DNA of 64,000 nucleotides from Epilithonimonas zeae (GCF_023278365.1 NZ_CP075338.1:2542001-2606000); one strand, 5' to 3'; counted from the stretch's first letter, positions 35,589-46,979 are shown. Numbers and translations are program-made. Notes: a model not told the origin generated them from the sequence alone.

Positions 35589-37802
35589 ATGAAAGCCAAA
35601 ATCCTAATTGCAGTAATTTTTTTCTCAGGAATGATTTCTGCGCAACAGACTCAGAAAAAAACAGAAGAGACAAAAACCATAGAAGAAGTAAAACTTAGCA
35701 AAAAAGTTTTCGTGAAAAAGTCTGATAGATTTGTTTACGATGTGGCTTCCTCTCCTATCGCAAAAGGAACTAACTCTTTCAATCTTTTGCAGCAGACACC
35801 AATGTTGTCCAGCACAGATGGGAAGACTTTCAAAATAATGGGAAAATCTAATGTTGTTTTTTACATCAATGGTAAAAGAACACTGATGGATGCTGAAGCC
35901 ATTACAGAAATGCTGAAAAATACACCATCAGAAAATATCCAGAAAATAGAAGTGGTAACTGTTCCGGGAAGTGAGTTCCAGGTTGAAGCGAATGAAGGTG
36001 TCATCAATATCGTGATGAAAAAAAATAAAACGAATGGCTACAACGGAACTTTGAAGATGAACAACAGCCAGAGTTTTTATAATAATCCATCTTCGGGAAT
36101 TGCCTTCAACGCCAGACAAAACAAATGGTCTTTCAACTCCAACTTCAATATGGGAAGTTATAGAGAAAGAGAAAAATATACATTGACCAACGGTGATTCT
36201 ACTTTTAGCAATGAGTCTTACGGAACAATGGACGATCCAAACAAGAATTACGGCGGAAGCGTTAATATCGATTATGAAATCAATAAAAAGTCCAATCTTG
36301 GTTTCAGCTATAATATGCGATACAACAAGAGTTTCGGGTCTGTTTTGGATATGACGAATTTTGAAAACGGAGAACTTTCCAACAAAACTATAAATCAAGA
36401 AGATGCGCAGACGAGAAATCATAACTTTAACCTGAATTATGAAGTAAAAACCGATACGCTTGGAAGTAAATTGACTTCAAACGTCTCTTACTTGTGGTTC
36501 AACAGAGACAAAGTGAGTTTAGGTGAATCTTTCCCATTGACTTCAGATGGTAGTTACAGCGCTTTCCAACAAGCTGTTCCTCAAATTATTAATAACTACG
36601 CAGCGAATATCGATTATATCAAAAAATTCAAGAACGAAAGTACGTTTGCAATAGGGACGAGTTATAATTATACCAACACAGATAGCGATACGAAACAAAA
36701 TGATTTTGACGGAACTCAATTTGTTACTAATACGAATCTTTCTAATCATTTCATTTACAAAGAAAATATCATTGGTGCTTACGCTACTTTCGAGAGAAAG
36801 TTTTCTGACAAATTCTCTGCAAAAGTGGGAACAAGATTCGAAGCTACCTTGAGTACGGGTGATGTTGTAGGAAAATCTGATATTGGTTTTGAAAGAAATT
36901 ATAACAATCTTTTACCTTACGCCACATTGAATTATGCCATTAATGATAACAACAACATCAGTTACAGCTTTTCCAGCCGGGTGAGAAGACCTGGATTTGG
37001 ACAACTGAATCCTTCAAGAACTTACTTTACACCAACCAATTATATTCAGAACAATCCTTTTATGCAGGCTTCCAAGAATTATAATCAGGAAATCAACTAT
37101 ATGTACAAGAATGCTTTCTATGCTAATGTGAGTTTCAACTTTGCTGAAAATGCTTATGGACAATTGCCTCTACAAGGAAAAATGATTGACAATGTAACTG
37201 GTGAAGAAACTAAATTTTTAAGATATATCAGAACCAATTACGGCAACAACAAACAATTGGGATTGACTTTGGGAATGAACAAAGCTTGGTTTGGCGACAT
37301 TTGGACTACAAACTATTCTGCCAATTTTGAATATGCAACTTACAAAGGAAGTGTAACGAAAGATCCAACCTCACAACCTATTGAAGGATTCACAGAGATA
37401 TTACAACCGTATACAATTGATGTAAAAACCTTGAACACTTTCTTCCAAGCGAACAATATGATAAGATTATCAGCAAAAAAAGATTGGTATCTAGGTGTTA
37501 ATTACTGGCTGATGCCATCAAGAGAAATGGAAATTGGAAAGCTTCATACGCAACAAAGTTTGGATTTGAACATCAAAAAGATAATGGGGAATTTCACATT
37601 CTTAGTTGAGTTAAATGATGTTTTCAATCAGAACATTGATGACATCAGAACGATACAAAATAACGGAAGCTACAACACTGTGAGAAGCTTACAATACAGA
37701 AGAGAGTTCAACATCAACGTGACCTACAACTTCGGAAATCAAAAATTGAAAAAAGCAAGAGAAGTGAAATCGGCTAACGATGCCATCCGCTCCAGAACTT
37801 AA
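35589..37802 (+). CDS. TonB-dependent-receptor-like outer membrane protein, copy 1
   Basis: 737 residues. Signal peptide MKAKILIAVIFFSGMISAQ, then a short linker and a plug-like domain with KKSDRFVYDVASSPIAKGTN, VVFYINGKRTLMDAEA and VPGSEFQVEANEGVINIVMKK. A long beta-barrel with aromatic-rich strands ends in REFNINVTYNFGNQKLKKAREV. This is the OMP_b-brl_3 type of receptor, not the SusC type; no SusD gene is nearby. Ligand unknown. Copy 2 follows after 61 nt with the same architecture. Confidence 0.88.
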   Translation: MKAKILIAVIFFSGMISAQQTQKKTEETKTIEEVKLSKKVFVKKSDRFVYDVASSPIAKGTNSFNLLQQTPMLSSTDGKTFKIMGKSNVVFYINGKRTLMDAEAITEMLKNTPSENIQKIEVVTVPGSEFQVEANEGVINIVMKKNKTNGYNGTLKMNNSQSFYNNPSSGIAFNARQNKWSFNSNFNMGSYREREKYTLTNGDSTFSNESYGTMDDPNKNYGGSVNIDYEINKKSNLGFSYNMRYNKSFGSVLDMTNFENGELSNKTINQEDAQTRNHNFNLNYEVKTDTLGSKLTSNVSYLWFNRDKVSLGESFPLTSDGSYSAFQQAVPQIINNYAANIDYIKKFKNESTFAIGTSYNYTNTDSDTKQNDFDGTQFVTNTNLSNHFIYKENIIGAYATFERKFSDKFSAKVGTRFEATLSTGDVVGKSDIGFERNYNNLLPYATLNYAINDNNNISYSFSSRVRRPGFGQLNPSRTYFTPTNYIQNNPFMQASKNYNQEINYMYKNAFYANVSFNFAENAYGQLPLQGKMIDNVTGEETKFLRYIRTNYGNNKQLGLTLGMNKAWFGDIWTTNYSANFEYATYKGSVTKDPTSQPIEGFTEILQPYTIDVKTLNTFFQANNMIRLSAKKDWYLGVNYWLMPSREMEIGKLHTQQSLDLNIKKIMGNFTFLVELNDVFNQNIDDIRTIQNNGSYNTVRSLQYRREFNINVTYNFGNQKLKKAREVKSANDAIRSRT

Positions 37803-37837
37803 TTATAAAATAAACTCAAACACCCAATCAACTCTAT

Positions 37838-37863
37838 AACTCTCAAACCCTAAAACTCTCAAA
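37838..37863 (+). repeat. Short direct repeat between receptor genes
   Basis: AACTCTCAAA occurs at 37838-37847 and again at 37854-37863, next to the start codon of receptor copy 2. Significance unknown. Confidence 0.4.
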
Positions 37864-40167
37864 ATGAAAACCAAGACTCTCATTGCTGCCATATTTTTCT
37901 CAGGATTGATCTATGCTCAGGAAACACCTAAAAAAGATTCTGCTGAAACAAAAAGTATAGAAGCTGTTACCTTAACCAAACAAGTTTTCAAGAAACAAAG
38001 CGATAGATTTGTTTATGATGTAGCTGCTTCACCTGTCGCAAAAGGTAATACAGCATTCAGTTTGTTGAAGCAAACACCATTGGTTTCTTCGACTGATGAC
38101 AAAACTTTGAAAATCATCGGAAAAAATAACGCTGTCATCTATATCAACGGTAGAAAAACCAATATGGATGCGGAATCTCTGACTCAGTTTTTGAAAAATA
38201 CGCCGGCAGAAAATATTCAGAAAATCGAAGTGATTACGCTTCCAGGAAGTGAATATCAGGTAGAATCTTCTGACGGAATTATCAATATTGTTCTAAAGAA
38301 AAAAATGACCGATGGACTGAATGGCAATATGAGAATGGGAAATTCACAAAATTATTATAACTCCACTTATGCTGGCGTTTCGCTAAACTACAGAAAAGAT
38401 AAACTGGGCATTAGCACGAATATCAACACCAGCGAAAACATCCAGGAACAATATTATATCCTGAGAAACGGCAGCAGCACAACCAGCAATCAATCTGAAG
38501 GACGCGTGACTGACCCAAATAAAAACCTTGGAGGTTATTTGAACATCGATTATCAGCTGAATGATAACAGCAACCTCGCTTTGACCTGGAATTCCTGGGC
38601 GAACAGAAGCTATGGTTCCGGGTCCAATCTTTTTAATACGATTGTTGCTCCCAATGAAGACGGCGATACTGAAACAAGATACAGCCTTACTAAAAATGTT
38701 GAAAATTCGCGCTCATATAATAATTCACTCAACCTGAATTATGAATGGAAAACAGACTCACTCGGAAGCAAGCTCAACCTGAATGCGGCCTATCTCAATT
38801 ACAAAAGATTCCAAAATGCGGATAACAGAACTTACACGACAGATTTGACGAGAGAGCTCTTCAATCCTTCGACTATCATTACACAAAGTACGCCTCAGAT
38901 TATTAATAATTTTTCATCTACAGTTGATTATATCAAGAAATTTAAGACTGATTTCACGGTAGCAGTCGGAGGAAACTTTAATAAAACAAAAACCGATAAC
39001 GATACAAAAAATGATACTTATTACTATGACAAAGACGGAAATCTGGTAGACCAATATGGAAAACCAATCAGCGGTCCTATCTCTACGCCCAACCATTTTA
39101 TCTACGATGAGAATATCTATGGATTCTATGTGACGTTGGAAAAGAAATTTTCTGATAAGTTCTCAGGGAAAATCGGTTCGAGATATGAATTGACGAACAG
39201 TGTCGGAAAATCAGATAATTCGGATTTCAGCAACATAGAAAGAGATTATAATAATCTGTTGCCTTATGTGAGCTTGAACTATGCGATTAACGACAAGAAC
39301 AATATTTCTTATGCTTTTTCCAGCAGAATGAGAAGACCAAGCTTCTGGGAACTGAATCCTGTGAAGAATTATCTAACCAATGTGAACTACACGCAGAACA
39401 ATCCTTTTGTTAAAGCCTCTTCTGTTTATACGAATGAATTCACGTATATGTTCAAGAATTCTTATTTCCTGATTATCAATCATTCATTGACGAAAAATGT
39501 GATTACACAGGTTCCTTTGCAGAGAGACAAAGTAAGATTGGATGCTAATAATCAGCCGGTTTTGGATGCTAACGGGAATCAAATCACAGACAGAGAATTG
39601 CGATACATCAGAACCAATTTCGGTGACAAGCAAGAGATGTCTGCAATGATTGGAATGCAAAAATCATTTTTCAAACAATATCTGACCTCCAATTTCAACA
39701 TCGGGATGCAAAGAAATGTAAACAACGGCTTCCTGAATACAGACCCGATTACCGGTGACGTTTTCCCGGATTATGTCAACAAAATCAAATCTAACAGCTT
39801 ATTGATTCAAACCAATAACACTGTGAGATTGGACAAAAACAAAACCTGGTTCTTAGGCGTCAACTATTGGTACGTGGACAACCAGCAAATCGAATTGGGA
39901 AGGTTAAAATCACTGATGAGTCTGGACGCCAACATCAAAAAAGTCTGGAACGACTGGACTTTTGCTCTGGAAATCTATGACATTCTGAAAACCAATAAAG
40001 TCGTGATTACAGATTATCAGGACAATGGCAACTTTAATTACATTAATCAGAATCAATATAACCAAGGTTTGAACTTCAGCGTTACATATAATTTCGGGAA
40101 CAAGAAAGTTCAGAAAATAAGAGATATCAGCAGCGCAGATAAGGACATTAAAAACCGCACCAGATAA
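37864..40167 (+). CDS. TonB-dependent-receptor-like outer membrane protein, copy 2
   Basis: 767 residues, paralogous to copy 1 across the whole length: signal peptide MKTKTLIAAIFFSGLIYAQ, QSDRFVYDVAASPVAKGNTAF, AVIYINGRKTNMDAES, LPGSEYQVESSDGIINIVLKKK, and a barrel ending in LNFSVTYNFGNKKVQKIRDI. The second copy carries insertions in extracellular-type loops, such as YYYDKDGNLVDQYGKP and RLDANNQPVLDANGNQ. Those are where ligand binding differs between receptors. Probably co-transcribed with copy 1. Confidence 0.88.
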   Translation: MKTKTLIAAIFFSGLIYAQETPKKDSAETKSIEAVTLTKQVFKKQSDRFVYDVAASPVAKGNTAFSLLKQTPLVSSTDDKTLKIIGKNNAVIYINGRKTNMDAESLTQFLKNTPAENIQKIEVITLPGSEYQVESSDGIINIVLKKKMTDGLNGNMRMGNSQNYYNSTYAGVSLNYRKDKLGISTNINTSENIQEQYYILRNGSSTTSNQSEGRVTDPNKNLGGYLNIDYQLNDNSNLALTWNSWANRSYGSGSNLFNTIVAPNEDGDTETRYSLTKNVENSRSYNNSLNLNYEWKTDSLGSKLNLNAAYLNYKRFQNADNRTYTTDLTRELFNPSTIITQSTPQIINNFSSTVDYIKKFKTDFTVAVGGNFNKTKTDNDTKNDTYYYDKDGNLVDQYGKPISGPISTPNHFIYDENIYGFYVTLEKKFSDKFSGKIGSRYELTNSVGKSDNSDFSNIERDYNNLLPYVSLNYAINDKNNISYAFSSRMRRPSFWELNPVKNYLTNVNYTQNNPFVKASSVYTNEFTYMFKNSYFLIINHSLTKNVITQVPLQRDKVRLDANNQPVLDANGNQITDRELRYIRTNFGDKQEMSAMIGMQKSFFKQYLTSNFNIGMQRNVNNGFLNTDPITGDVFPDYVNKIKSNSLLIQTNNTVRLDKNKTWFLGVNYWYVDNQQIELGRLKSLMSLDANIKKVWNDWTFALEIYDILKTNKVVITDYQDNGNFNYINQNQYNQGLNFSVTYNFGNKKVQKIRDISSADKDIKNRTR

Positions 40168-40198
40168 CTACATTATATATCAAGTTAAATTTTTCAAA

Positions 40199-40239
40199 AA
40201 GAAAATCCCGTCGAGTTTCATTACAAGACGGGATTTTTG
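40199..40239. terminator. Bidirectional terminator, receptor / CtlX
   Basis: AAAATCCCGTC (40202-40212) pairs with GACGGGATTTTT (40227-40238), between two converging genes. Confidence 0.9.
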
Positions 40240-40242
40240 ATT

Positions 40243-41160
40243 TTATTTCTTTGGCAAGAAAACCTCAGCCAACATACATCTTGCGCTTCCACCACCGTTG
40301 GTTTCTATCACTTCCAAATCGGAGTAAATAATTTCGCAATATTTTTCGATGGCAGAAACTTGTTCTGGCTTCAAAGATTTGTAAGCACTTTGACTCATTA
40401 CCAGGAATTTTTCTCCAGAATTATTCTGAACCTGAAGCATATTTCCTGCAAAGTTTTGCATTTGGTCTTCGGAGATTTCTATTAATTCTTTTCCTGAGCT
40501 TTTGATGGTTTCAACGACTTTTTCTCTTTCCAAACCGTCATCAATGCAATCTAGGCAAATCACTACAAATTTATCCGCAATGCACATCATTACATTGGTA
40601 TGATAAATCGGAAGCCTTTCTTCGCCAGCCGTCTGATAAGAATGAAAGACCACGGGTTGAAAACCAAACTCACTACAGAATTTTCTGAATAAATCCTCAT
40701 CCAATCTTAAAGAAACAGAACCGTAAGCAATCTTATTATCGTGATCGAAAATCATACTTCCCGTTCCTTCCAGGAATTTGTTGTCTTTTTCGGTTTCAGA
40801 ATAATCGATGATTTCCTTTACCTCAAATTGTTCTTTGATTTGATTGATGATATCCTCACGTCTTTCCAAACGTCTGTTTTCAGCAAACATTGGGTATAGA
40901 ACCACTTTTCCATCACTATGAAAACTTACCCAATTATTGGGAAAAATTGAATCTGGTGTCTTTGGGTCAAGCGTATCTTTTATCGTAATGACATTGATGC
41001 CTTTTGCTCTCAGTTTCTCAACAAAAGAATTGAACTCCATCAAGGCTTCATCCTGAACATTTCCTTCCTGCTGAACCTGAAAATAATTATTAACCGCCGT
41101 CTGCTCGTTGAATCCGAAAGCGACTGGTTCTATCATCAAAACTGTATCTGTAGTCTGCAT
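40243..41160 (-). CDS. ctlX: CtlX-type hydrolase (arginine deiminase superfamily)
   Basis: 305 residues of the guanidino-group-modifying superfamily. TVLMIEPVAFGFNEQTAVNNYFQ is the CtlX N-terminus; the catalytic His is expected in PIYHTNVMM and the nucleophile Cys in GGGSARCMLAEVF near the C-terminus. The family is annotated as citrulline utilization hydrolase. It lies 29 nt downstream of another enzyme of the same superfamily, so the two probably act on arginine-like compounds in turn. Exact substrate not settled by sequence. Confidence 0.8.
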   Translation of the reverse strand: MQTTDTVLMIEPVAFGFNEQTAVNNYFQVQQEGNVQDEALMEFNSFVEKLRAKGINVITIKDTLDPKTPDSIFPNNWVSFHSDGKVVLYPMFAENRRLERREDIINQIKEQFEVKEIIDYSETEKDNKFLEGTGSMIFDHDNKIAYGSVSLRLDEDLFRKFCSEFGFQPVVFHSYQTAGEERLPIYHTNVMMCIADKFVVICLDCIDDGLEREKVVETIKSSGKELIEISEDQMQNFAGNMLQVQNNSGEKFLVMSQSAYKSLKPEQVSAIEKYCEIIYSDLEVIETNGGGSARCMLAEVFLPKK

Positions 41161-41189
41161 TGTATTAATTTAAAAATCAAGATAAAATT

Positions 41190-42104
41190 TTACTCTCTTA
41201 CTAAAGGTAAAGTCGAACATCTTAAAAGACCTCCCATTTTAGAAATTTCGCGGTAAGGAATTTCCTCAACTGTAATTCCCCATTCGTTTCGGAAATGGTC
41301 ATTCATTCTCGTGAAAGCTTTGTCCGAAACAACTACATCTGGTGCAATTGAGAAAACATTCGGGAACATTTGGAACATCTCTTCATCATTGATATTGAAA
41401 CAATTTTCTTCGCCAAAAATATCTATCACCAATTGATAGTCATCCTCATCCACAAATCCATTTTTATAAATTACACATTTGTCCTCGCCAATCGGGTTGA
41501 ACGTACAATCCAAATGTAAAATTCCTTCGTAAGGTTTGGTATCATTTTTCTTCAGATCTAGGTCGATAATTCTCTTTTTGGGGAAATATTCTTTCAGGAT
41601 TTCGATAGCATATTCGTTGGTTCTAGCGGTTTTAAGATTCCGGTAATCTGGACTATAACTTGTTCCAACAAAAAGAAACTCATCCCAAACAATGACGTCG
41701 CCCCCTTCGATATGCGCTTTTTCCGGAAGATTAATCACATTTCTCCAAGAAACCTTGTCGATAATATGCCTGTAAGCTTCCTGTTCGTCGGCTCTGTCAG
41801 GAATAATATTAGAAATTATCATTTTATCCTCAATTACAAAAGCTACATCGCGGGCAAAAACCTGATTGTAGTCTTTGATAATTTTTGGACGAAAAACCTC
41901 AACATCATATTTCTTCAACACTTTTTCGAACTCTGTCATTTCGAAAACAATATCTTCTTCTGTTGGGTAGATATTATTCTCGATTGTGTTGTACGATTTT
42001 GCATCATAACTCTCTGCAAGTGTAGGAACTGGTCCGTTAGATTTTGGTTGTCCTAGAACTACAGATTTCAGCCTTCCTGTTTCGTTTTTGATATTAAGAT
42101 TCAT
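41190..42104 (-). CDS. Amidinotransferase/dimethylarginine hydrolase-like protein
   Basis: 304 residues, arginine deiminase superfamily. RLKSVVLGQPKSNGPVPT at the N-terminus, FARDVAFVIEDKMIISN, GGDVIVWDEFLFVG, the catalytic His in GILHLDCTFNPIG, and the nucleophile Cys in GGLLRCSTLPLVRE. This resembles dimethylargininase or bacterial amidinotransferase-like enzymes. Forms a two-gene unit with ctlX. A -7 box TATATTTG lies at 42129-42122, about 18 nt from the start. Confidence 0.8.
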   Translation of the reverse strand: MNLNIKNETGRLKSVVLGQPKSNGPVPTLAESYDAKSYNTIENNIYPTEEDIVFEMTEFEKVLKKYDVEVFRPKIIKDYNQVFARDVAFVIEDKMIISNIIPDRADEQEAYRHIIDKVSWRNVINLPEKAHIEGGDVIVWDEFLFVGTSYSPDYRNLKTARTNEYAIEILKEYFPKKRIIDLDLKKNDTKPYEGILHLDCTFNPIGEDKCVIYKNGFVDEDDYQLVIDIFGEENCFNINDEEMFQMFPNVFSIAPDVVVSDKAFTRMNDHFRNEWGITVEEIPYREISKMGGLLRCSTLPLVRE

Positions 42105-42220
42105 AAATTCTGAGAATTGAGCAAATATAAATAAAGCTTGGCAATAAAGGATAAATTAGGAATAATATCTGTTGATATAATTAATGCCTCAACTTTTGAA
42201 GTTTCAATCTTGATTGTTAC

Positions 42221-42262
42221 AAAAAAATAATCCCCAAAACTTACATTCCGGGGATTATTAAT
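42221..42262 (-). terminator. gltA terminator
   Basis: AATAATCCCC (42226-42235) pairs with GGGGATTATT (42250-42259). On the minus strand it is followed by TTTTTTT and lies just after the gltA stop. Confidence 0.88.
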
Positions 42263-42276
42263 TTTCATTAAATATC

Positions 42277-43563
42277 TTATCTGTTGTTGATATCTACGTA
42301 ATCTCTTTTTTGAGCACCTTGATAAACCTGTCTTGGTCTTCCGATCGGGTCGCCTTTCAGTCTCATTTCTTTCCATTGAGCAATCCATCCCGGCAATCTT
42401 CCTAATGCAAACATTACGGTGAACATTTCTGTTGGGATTCCCAATGCTCTGTAGATGATTCCTGAATAGAAATCTACGTTTGGATATAATTTTCTTTCGA
42501 TGAAGTAGTCGTCTTCCAAAGCTACTTTTTCCAACTGCATTGCAATATCCAGAGCCTTATCCTGAATTCCTAATGCTTCTAATAAATCGTCAGCCGCCTT
42601 CTTAATGATTTTTGCTCTTGGGTCGAAGTTTTTGTAAACTCTGTGCCCGAAGCCCATCAAACGGAAGCTATCGTTTTTATCTTTAGCCTTGGCAACATAT
42701 TTAGAAACATCGCCACCATCTTTTTCAATCAATTCAAGCATCTCGATAACCGCTTGGTTGGCTCCACCATGAAGTGGCCCCCAAAGTGCAGAAATACCTG
42801 CAGAAACTGATGCAAAAAGACCTGTGTGAGCAGAACCTACCATTCTTACTGTAGATGTAGAACAGTTTTGCTCGTGGTCAGCGTGAAGGATTAATAATTT
42901 GTCCAAAGCAGCCGTTACCACAGGATTGATTTCGAAATCTTCATTTGGTAATCTGAACGCCATTTTGTAGAAATTCTCTACATAATTTAAGCTATTATCT
43001 CCGTGATTTAATGGTAAACCAAGCGTTTTTCTGTAGGTCCAAGCTGCAAGATGAGCAAATTTCGCAATCAACAACTCAGCTGCAAGATCCATCTCTTCTT
43101 TGGATTGTACGTTAACCGCCTTAGGATTGAAAGCAGTCAACGCAGAAGTAAGCGTAGACAAAACGCCCATTGGGTGGGCAGAACGAGGAAAAGCATCAAT
43201 GATTTTCTTCATCTCCTCTGCTACGAAGTTATATTTTTTGATGTTACCGTTGAAGGTATTAAACTGCTCTGTTGTTGGTAATTCTCCGTGAAGTAAAAGA
43301 TACATTACCTCCGTAAAATTGGATTTCTCAGCAATCTGCTCTATTGGATAACCTCTGTAGAACAATTCACCCTGATCACCATCTAAGTATGTAATTTCAC
43401 TGATTGTAGCACCTGTGTTTTTATAACCAAGATCCATGGTAATCAAACCAGTTTGGTCTCTCAGTTTGGAAATATCAATTCCTCTGTCTCCGATAGTACT
43501 ATCTACGATTGGATATTCAAAGCTTTTCCCGTCGTAATTTAATATAACTTTATTATCTGACAT
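42277..43563 (-). CDS. gltA: Citrate synthase
   Basis: Condenses acetyl-CoA and oxaloacetate, the first TCA-cycle step. 428 residues, the size of the long hexameric type found in E. coli. Catalytic His in LWGPLHGGANQAV and GFGHRVYKNFDPR, catalytic Asp in LYPNVDFYSGI, with HADHEQNCSTSTVRMVGS in between. N-terminal beta domain with LNYDGKSFEYPI. Single gene with its own terminator. Confidence 0.98.
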   Translation of the reverse strand: MSDNKVILNYDGKSFEYPIVDSTIGDRGIDISKLRDQTGLITMDLGYKNTGATISEITYLDGDQGELFYRGYPIEQIAEKSNFTEVMYLLLHGELPTTEQFNTFNGNIKKYNFVAEEMKKIIDAFPRSAHPMGVLSTLTSALTAFNPKAVNVQSKEEMDLAAELLIAKFAHLAAWTYRKTLGLPLNHGDNSLNYVENFYKMAFRLPNEDFEINPVVTAALDKLLILHADHEQNCSTSTVRMVGSAHTGLFASVSAGISALWGPLHGGANQAVIEMLELIEKDGGDVSKYVAKAKDKNDSFRLMGFGHRVYKNFDPRAKIIKKAADDLLEALGIQDKALDIAMQLEKVALEDDYFIERKLYPNVDFYSGIIYRALGIPTEMFTVMFALGRLPGWIAQWKEMRLKGDPIGRPRQVYQGAQKRDYVDINNR

Positions 43564-43730
43564 TTTAAAAAAATTTATTTGCTAAATATAACACTTTCAG
43601 TCTTAATGCTCAACTGACAAAAGTCATATCTCACAATCGATTCTGTTAATATCAATAATTGAATAAAAAAAATAATTAATTATGAAAAAATCAAATAATT
43701 AACAAATTGAATTTCAATTAAATAAAAAAC

Positions 43731-43761
43731 AAAAAGCATCTGGAAAATTCCAAATGCTTTA
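43731..43761 (-). terminator. eno terminator
   Basis: AAAGCATCTGGAA and TTCCAAATGCTTT form a near-perfect hairpin. On the minus strand it is followed by TTTTTGTTTTTTA. The 140 bases between it and the gltA start are very AT-rich and hold no gene. Confidence 0.85.
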
Positions 43762-43783
43762 AATTATAAATTTTTGTTAAATC

Positions 43784-45136
<1,353 letters not shown>

Positions 45137-45205
45137 TTAAACATTTTTAAAATATTAAGTGATGAATCATTTCTTAACATTTATCACATATAATAAAATA
45201 CGACA

Positions 45206-45595
45206 TTATTTAAGGATTCTATATTTTACTTTTATGATTCCGGCATTCAGGTTGGCTATTTTTTTAAAAGCACCCTGACTCAAATCAAATTCTCTGGAAG
45301 GTTTCAATGGTCCTCTGTCATTTACAGTAATGATGACTGATTTATCATTCTCAACATTCACAATTTCTACTCGCGTGCCAAATGAAAGTGACTTGTGAGC
45401 ACCCGTCATTTTAGAATGTCTGTAAGTTTCTCCACTTGCCGTCTTTTTACCATCAAATTTATTAGCATAATAGGATACAGATGTGGATTTGTAACCAGAA
45501 CCTGAGTTACGACTTCCACAAGAAATTACAAATATAGTCAGTAACAAAATGTACGTTTTAAATACATATTGGGTTATTCTGTAAAAAGTTTTCAT
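45206..45595 (-). CDS. RlpA-like lipoprotein with double-psi beta-barrel
   Basis: 129 residues with a lipoprotein signal (YILLLTIFVISCGS, Cys near 26). The mature part is a compact DPBB domain: VSYYANKFDGKKTASGETY, GAHKSLSFGTRVEIVNV, VIITVNDRGP, EFDLSQGAFKKI. The Asp in VNDRGP is the catalytic residue of RlpA lytic transglycosylases. No SPOR domain, unlike E. coli RlpA, so septal targeting through denuded glycan is not expected. Confidence 0.85.
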   Translation of the reverse strand: MKTFYRITQYVFKTYILLLTIFVISCGSRNSGSGYKSTSVSYYANKFDGKKTASGETYRHSKMTGAHKSLSFGTRVEIVNVENDKSVIITVNDRGPLKPSREFDLSQGAFKKIANLNAGIIKVKYRILK

Positions 45596-45728
45596 TATTA
45601 TAATTTACAAAGGTTAATAAATGAAGAATATAAATGTTAATTATTCATTAATATTTTGTTTATATTGCAGGAATTTCTAAATTAGATTTCTAAATCATTT
45701 TAGAATTAATCAAAATCTTCTTTTTGAA

Positions 45729-46496
45729 ATGAGTTACGAAAGTATAAAATTAACGATAGACAGAAAAATTGCAGTTGTAACAATCAACAGACCAGAAAGC
45801 TTAAATGCTTTGAACGCTCAGGTTCTTAACGATTTGGAAAATGTGTTTGACACTTTGGCTTCTGATAAAAATGTAAACTGTGTTATCGTTACCGGAAGTG
45901 GAGAAAAATCTTTCGTTGCGGGTGCAGATATCAAAGAATTTTCTGCTTACAGCTCAGAAAAAGCGAAAGAATTATCAAAAAGAGGACATTCGGTTTTTCA
46001 AAAAATAGAAGATTTGAACAAACCTGTGATTGCAGCAATCAATGGTTTTGCTTTAGGTGGAGGATTGGAATTGGCATTATCTTGCCACATACGATACGCT
46101 TCGGAAAATGCAAAATTAGGTTTACCGGAAGTAACTTTAGGATTGATTCCCGGTTATGGAGGAACGCAGAGATTGCCAAAATTGGTAGGAAAAGGTTTGG
46201 CTAATGAGATGATTTTCTCAGCAAAAATGATTACAGCTGAAAAAGCCAAATCTATTGGTTTGGTGAATGAAGTTTTTTCTTTGGAAGAATTGCTTGCAAA
46301 AACTCAGGAATTAGCTGAGCAGATTGTGAAAAATTCGCCATTAGGCATTGCAAAAGCTATAAAAGCAGTAAATGCCAGCGACAAAGAAAATGGGATGGAA
46401 ACTGAGATTGATTCTTTTGGAGAATTATTTTCAGGAGAAGATTTTAAAGAAGGAGTTTCAGCTTTTCTGGAAAAAAGAAAGCCTGCCTTCAACTAA
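45729..46496 (+). CDS. Enoyl-CoA hydratase (crotonase family)
   Basis: 255 residues. Oxyanion-hole residues in FVAGADIKEFSA and FALGGGLELAL; the two catalytic glutamates are expected in YASENAKLGLPEVTLGLIPGYGGTQRLP. This matches short-chain enoyl-CoA hydratase of beta-oxidation or related degradation. Substrate range not determined from sequence. The dCMP deaminase gene follows after 9 nt. Confidence 0.9.
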   Translation: MSYESIKLTIDRKIAVVTINRPESLNALNAQVLNDLENVFDTLASDKNVNCVIVTGSGEKSFVAGADIKEFSAYSSEKAKELSKRGHSVFQKIEDLNKPVIAAINGFALGGGLELALSCHIRYASENAKLGLPEVTLGLIPGYGGTQRLPKLVGKGLANEMIFSAKMITAEKAKSIGLVNEVFSLEELLAKTQELAEQIVKNSPLGIAKAIKAVNASDKENGMETEIDSFGELFSGEDFKEGVSAFLEKRKPAFN

Positions 46497-46505
46497 ATTA
46501 GAATA

Positions 46506-46937
46506 ATGAATTATAATAAATTCGATATTGCTTATCTTAAGATGGCGTCTGAATGGGCAAATCTGTCTTACTGTAAGAGAAAAAAAGTGGGTGCGCTTAT
46601 TGTAAAAGACAGAATGATAATTTCTGACGGCTACAACGGAACACCGTCTGGATTCGAGAATAATTGTGAAGATGAAGAAGGAAAAACCAATTGGTTTGTA
46701 CTTCACGCAGAAGCCAACGCTATTTTGAAAATAGCTAGCAGCACACAATCTTGCAAAGGTGCAACGTTATATATAACAATGTCTCCATGTAAAGAATGCA
46801 GTAAATTGATATTACAATCTGGAATCGAAAAAGTGGTTTATATGACCGGCTATTCTGACGACAGTGGATTAGAATTTTTAAAAAACGCAGGAATTGAGAT
46901 TTTAAACATTACAGAACAAGAATTATATATCTTATGA
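46506..46937 (+). CDS. dCMP deaminase family protein
   Basis: 143 residues. Zinc-dependent cytidine/deoxycytidylate deaminase fold: catalytic HAE in VLHAEANAIL and the second zinc motif PCKEC in ITMSPCKECSKLIL. SDGYNGTPSGFENNCEDEEG is the substrate loop typical of the dCMP deaminase/ComEB group. Would supply dUMP for thymidylate synthesis. Nine bases after the hydratase gene. Confidence 0.9.
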   Translation: MNYNKFDIAYLKMASEWANLSYCKRKKVGALIVKDRMIISDGYNGTPSGFENNCEDEEGKTNWFVLHAEANAILKIASSTQSCKGATLYITMSPCKECSKLILQSGIEKVVYMTGYSDDSGLEFLKNAGIEILNITEQELYIL

Positions 46938-46979
46938 GATAAATATTATATTTTTAAAACAATTAAAAAAAACACAAAT

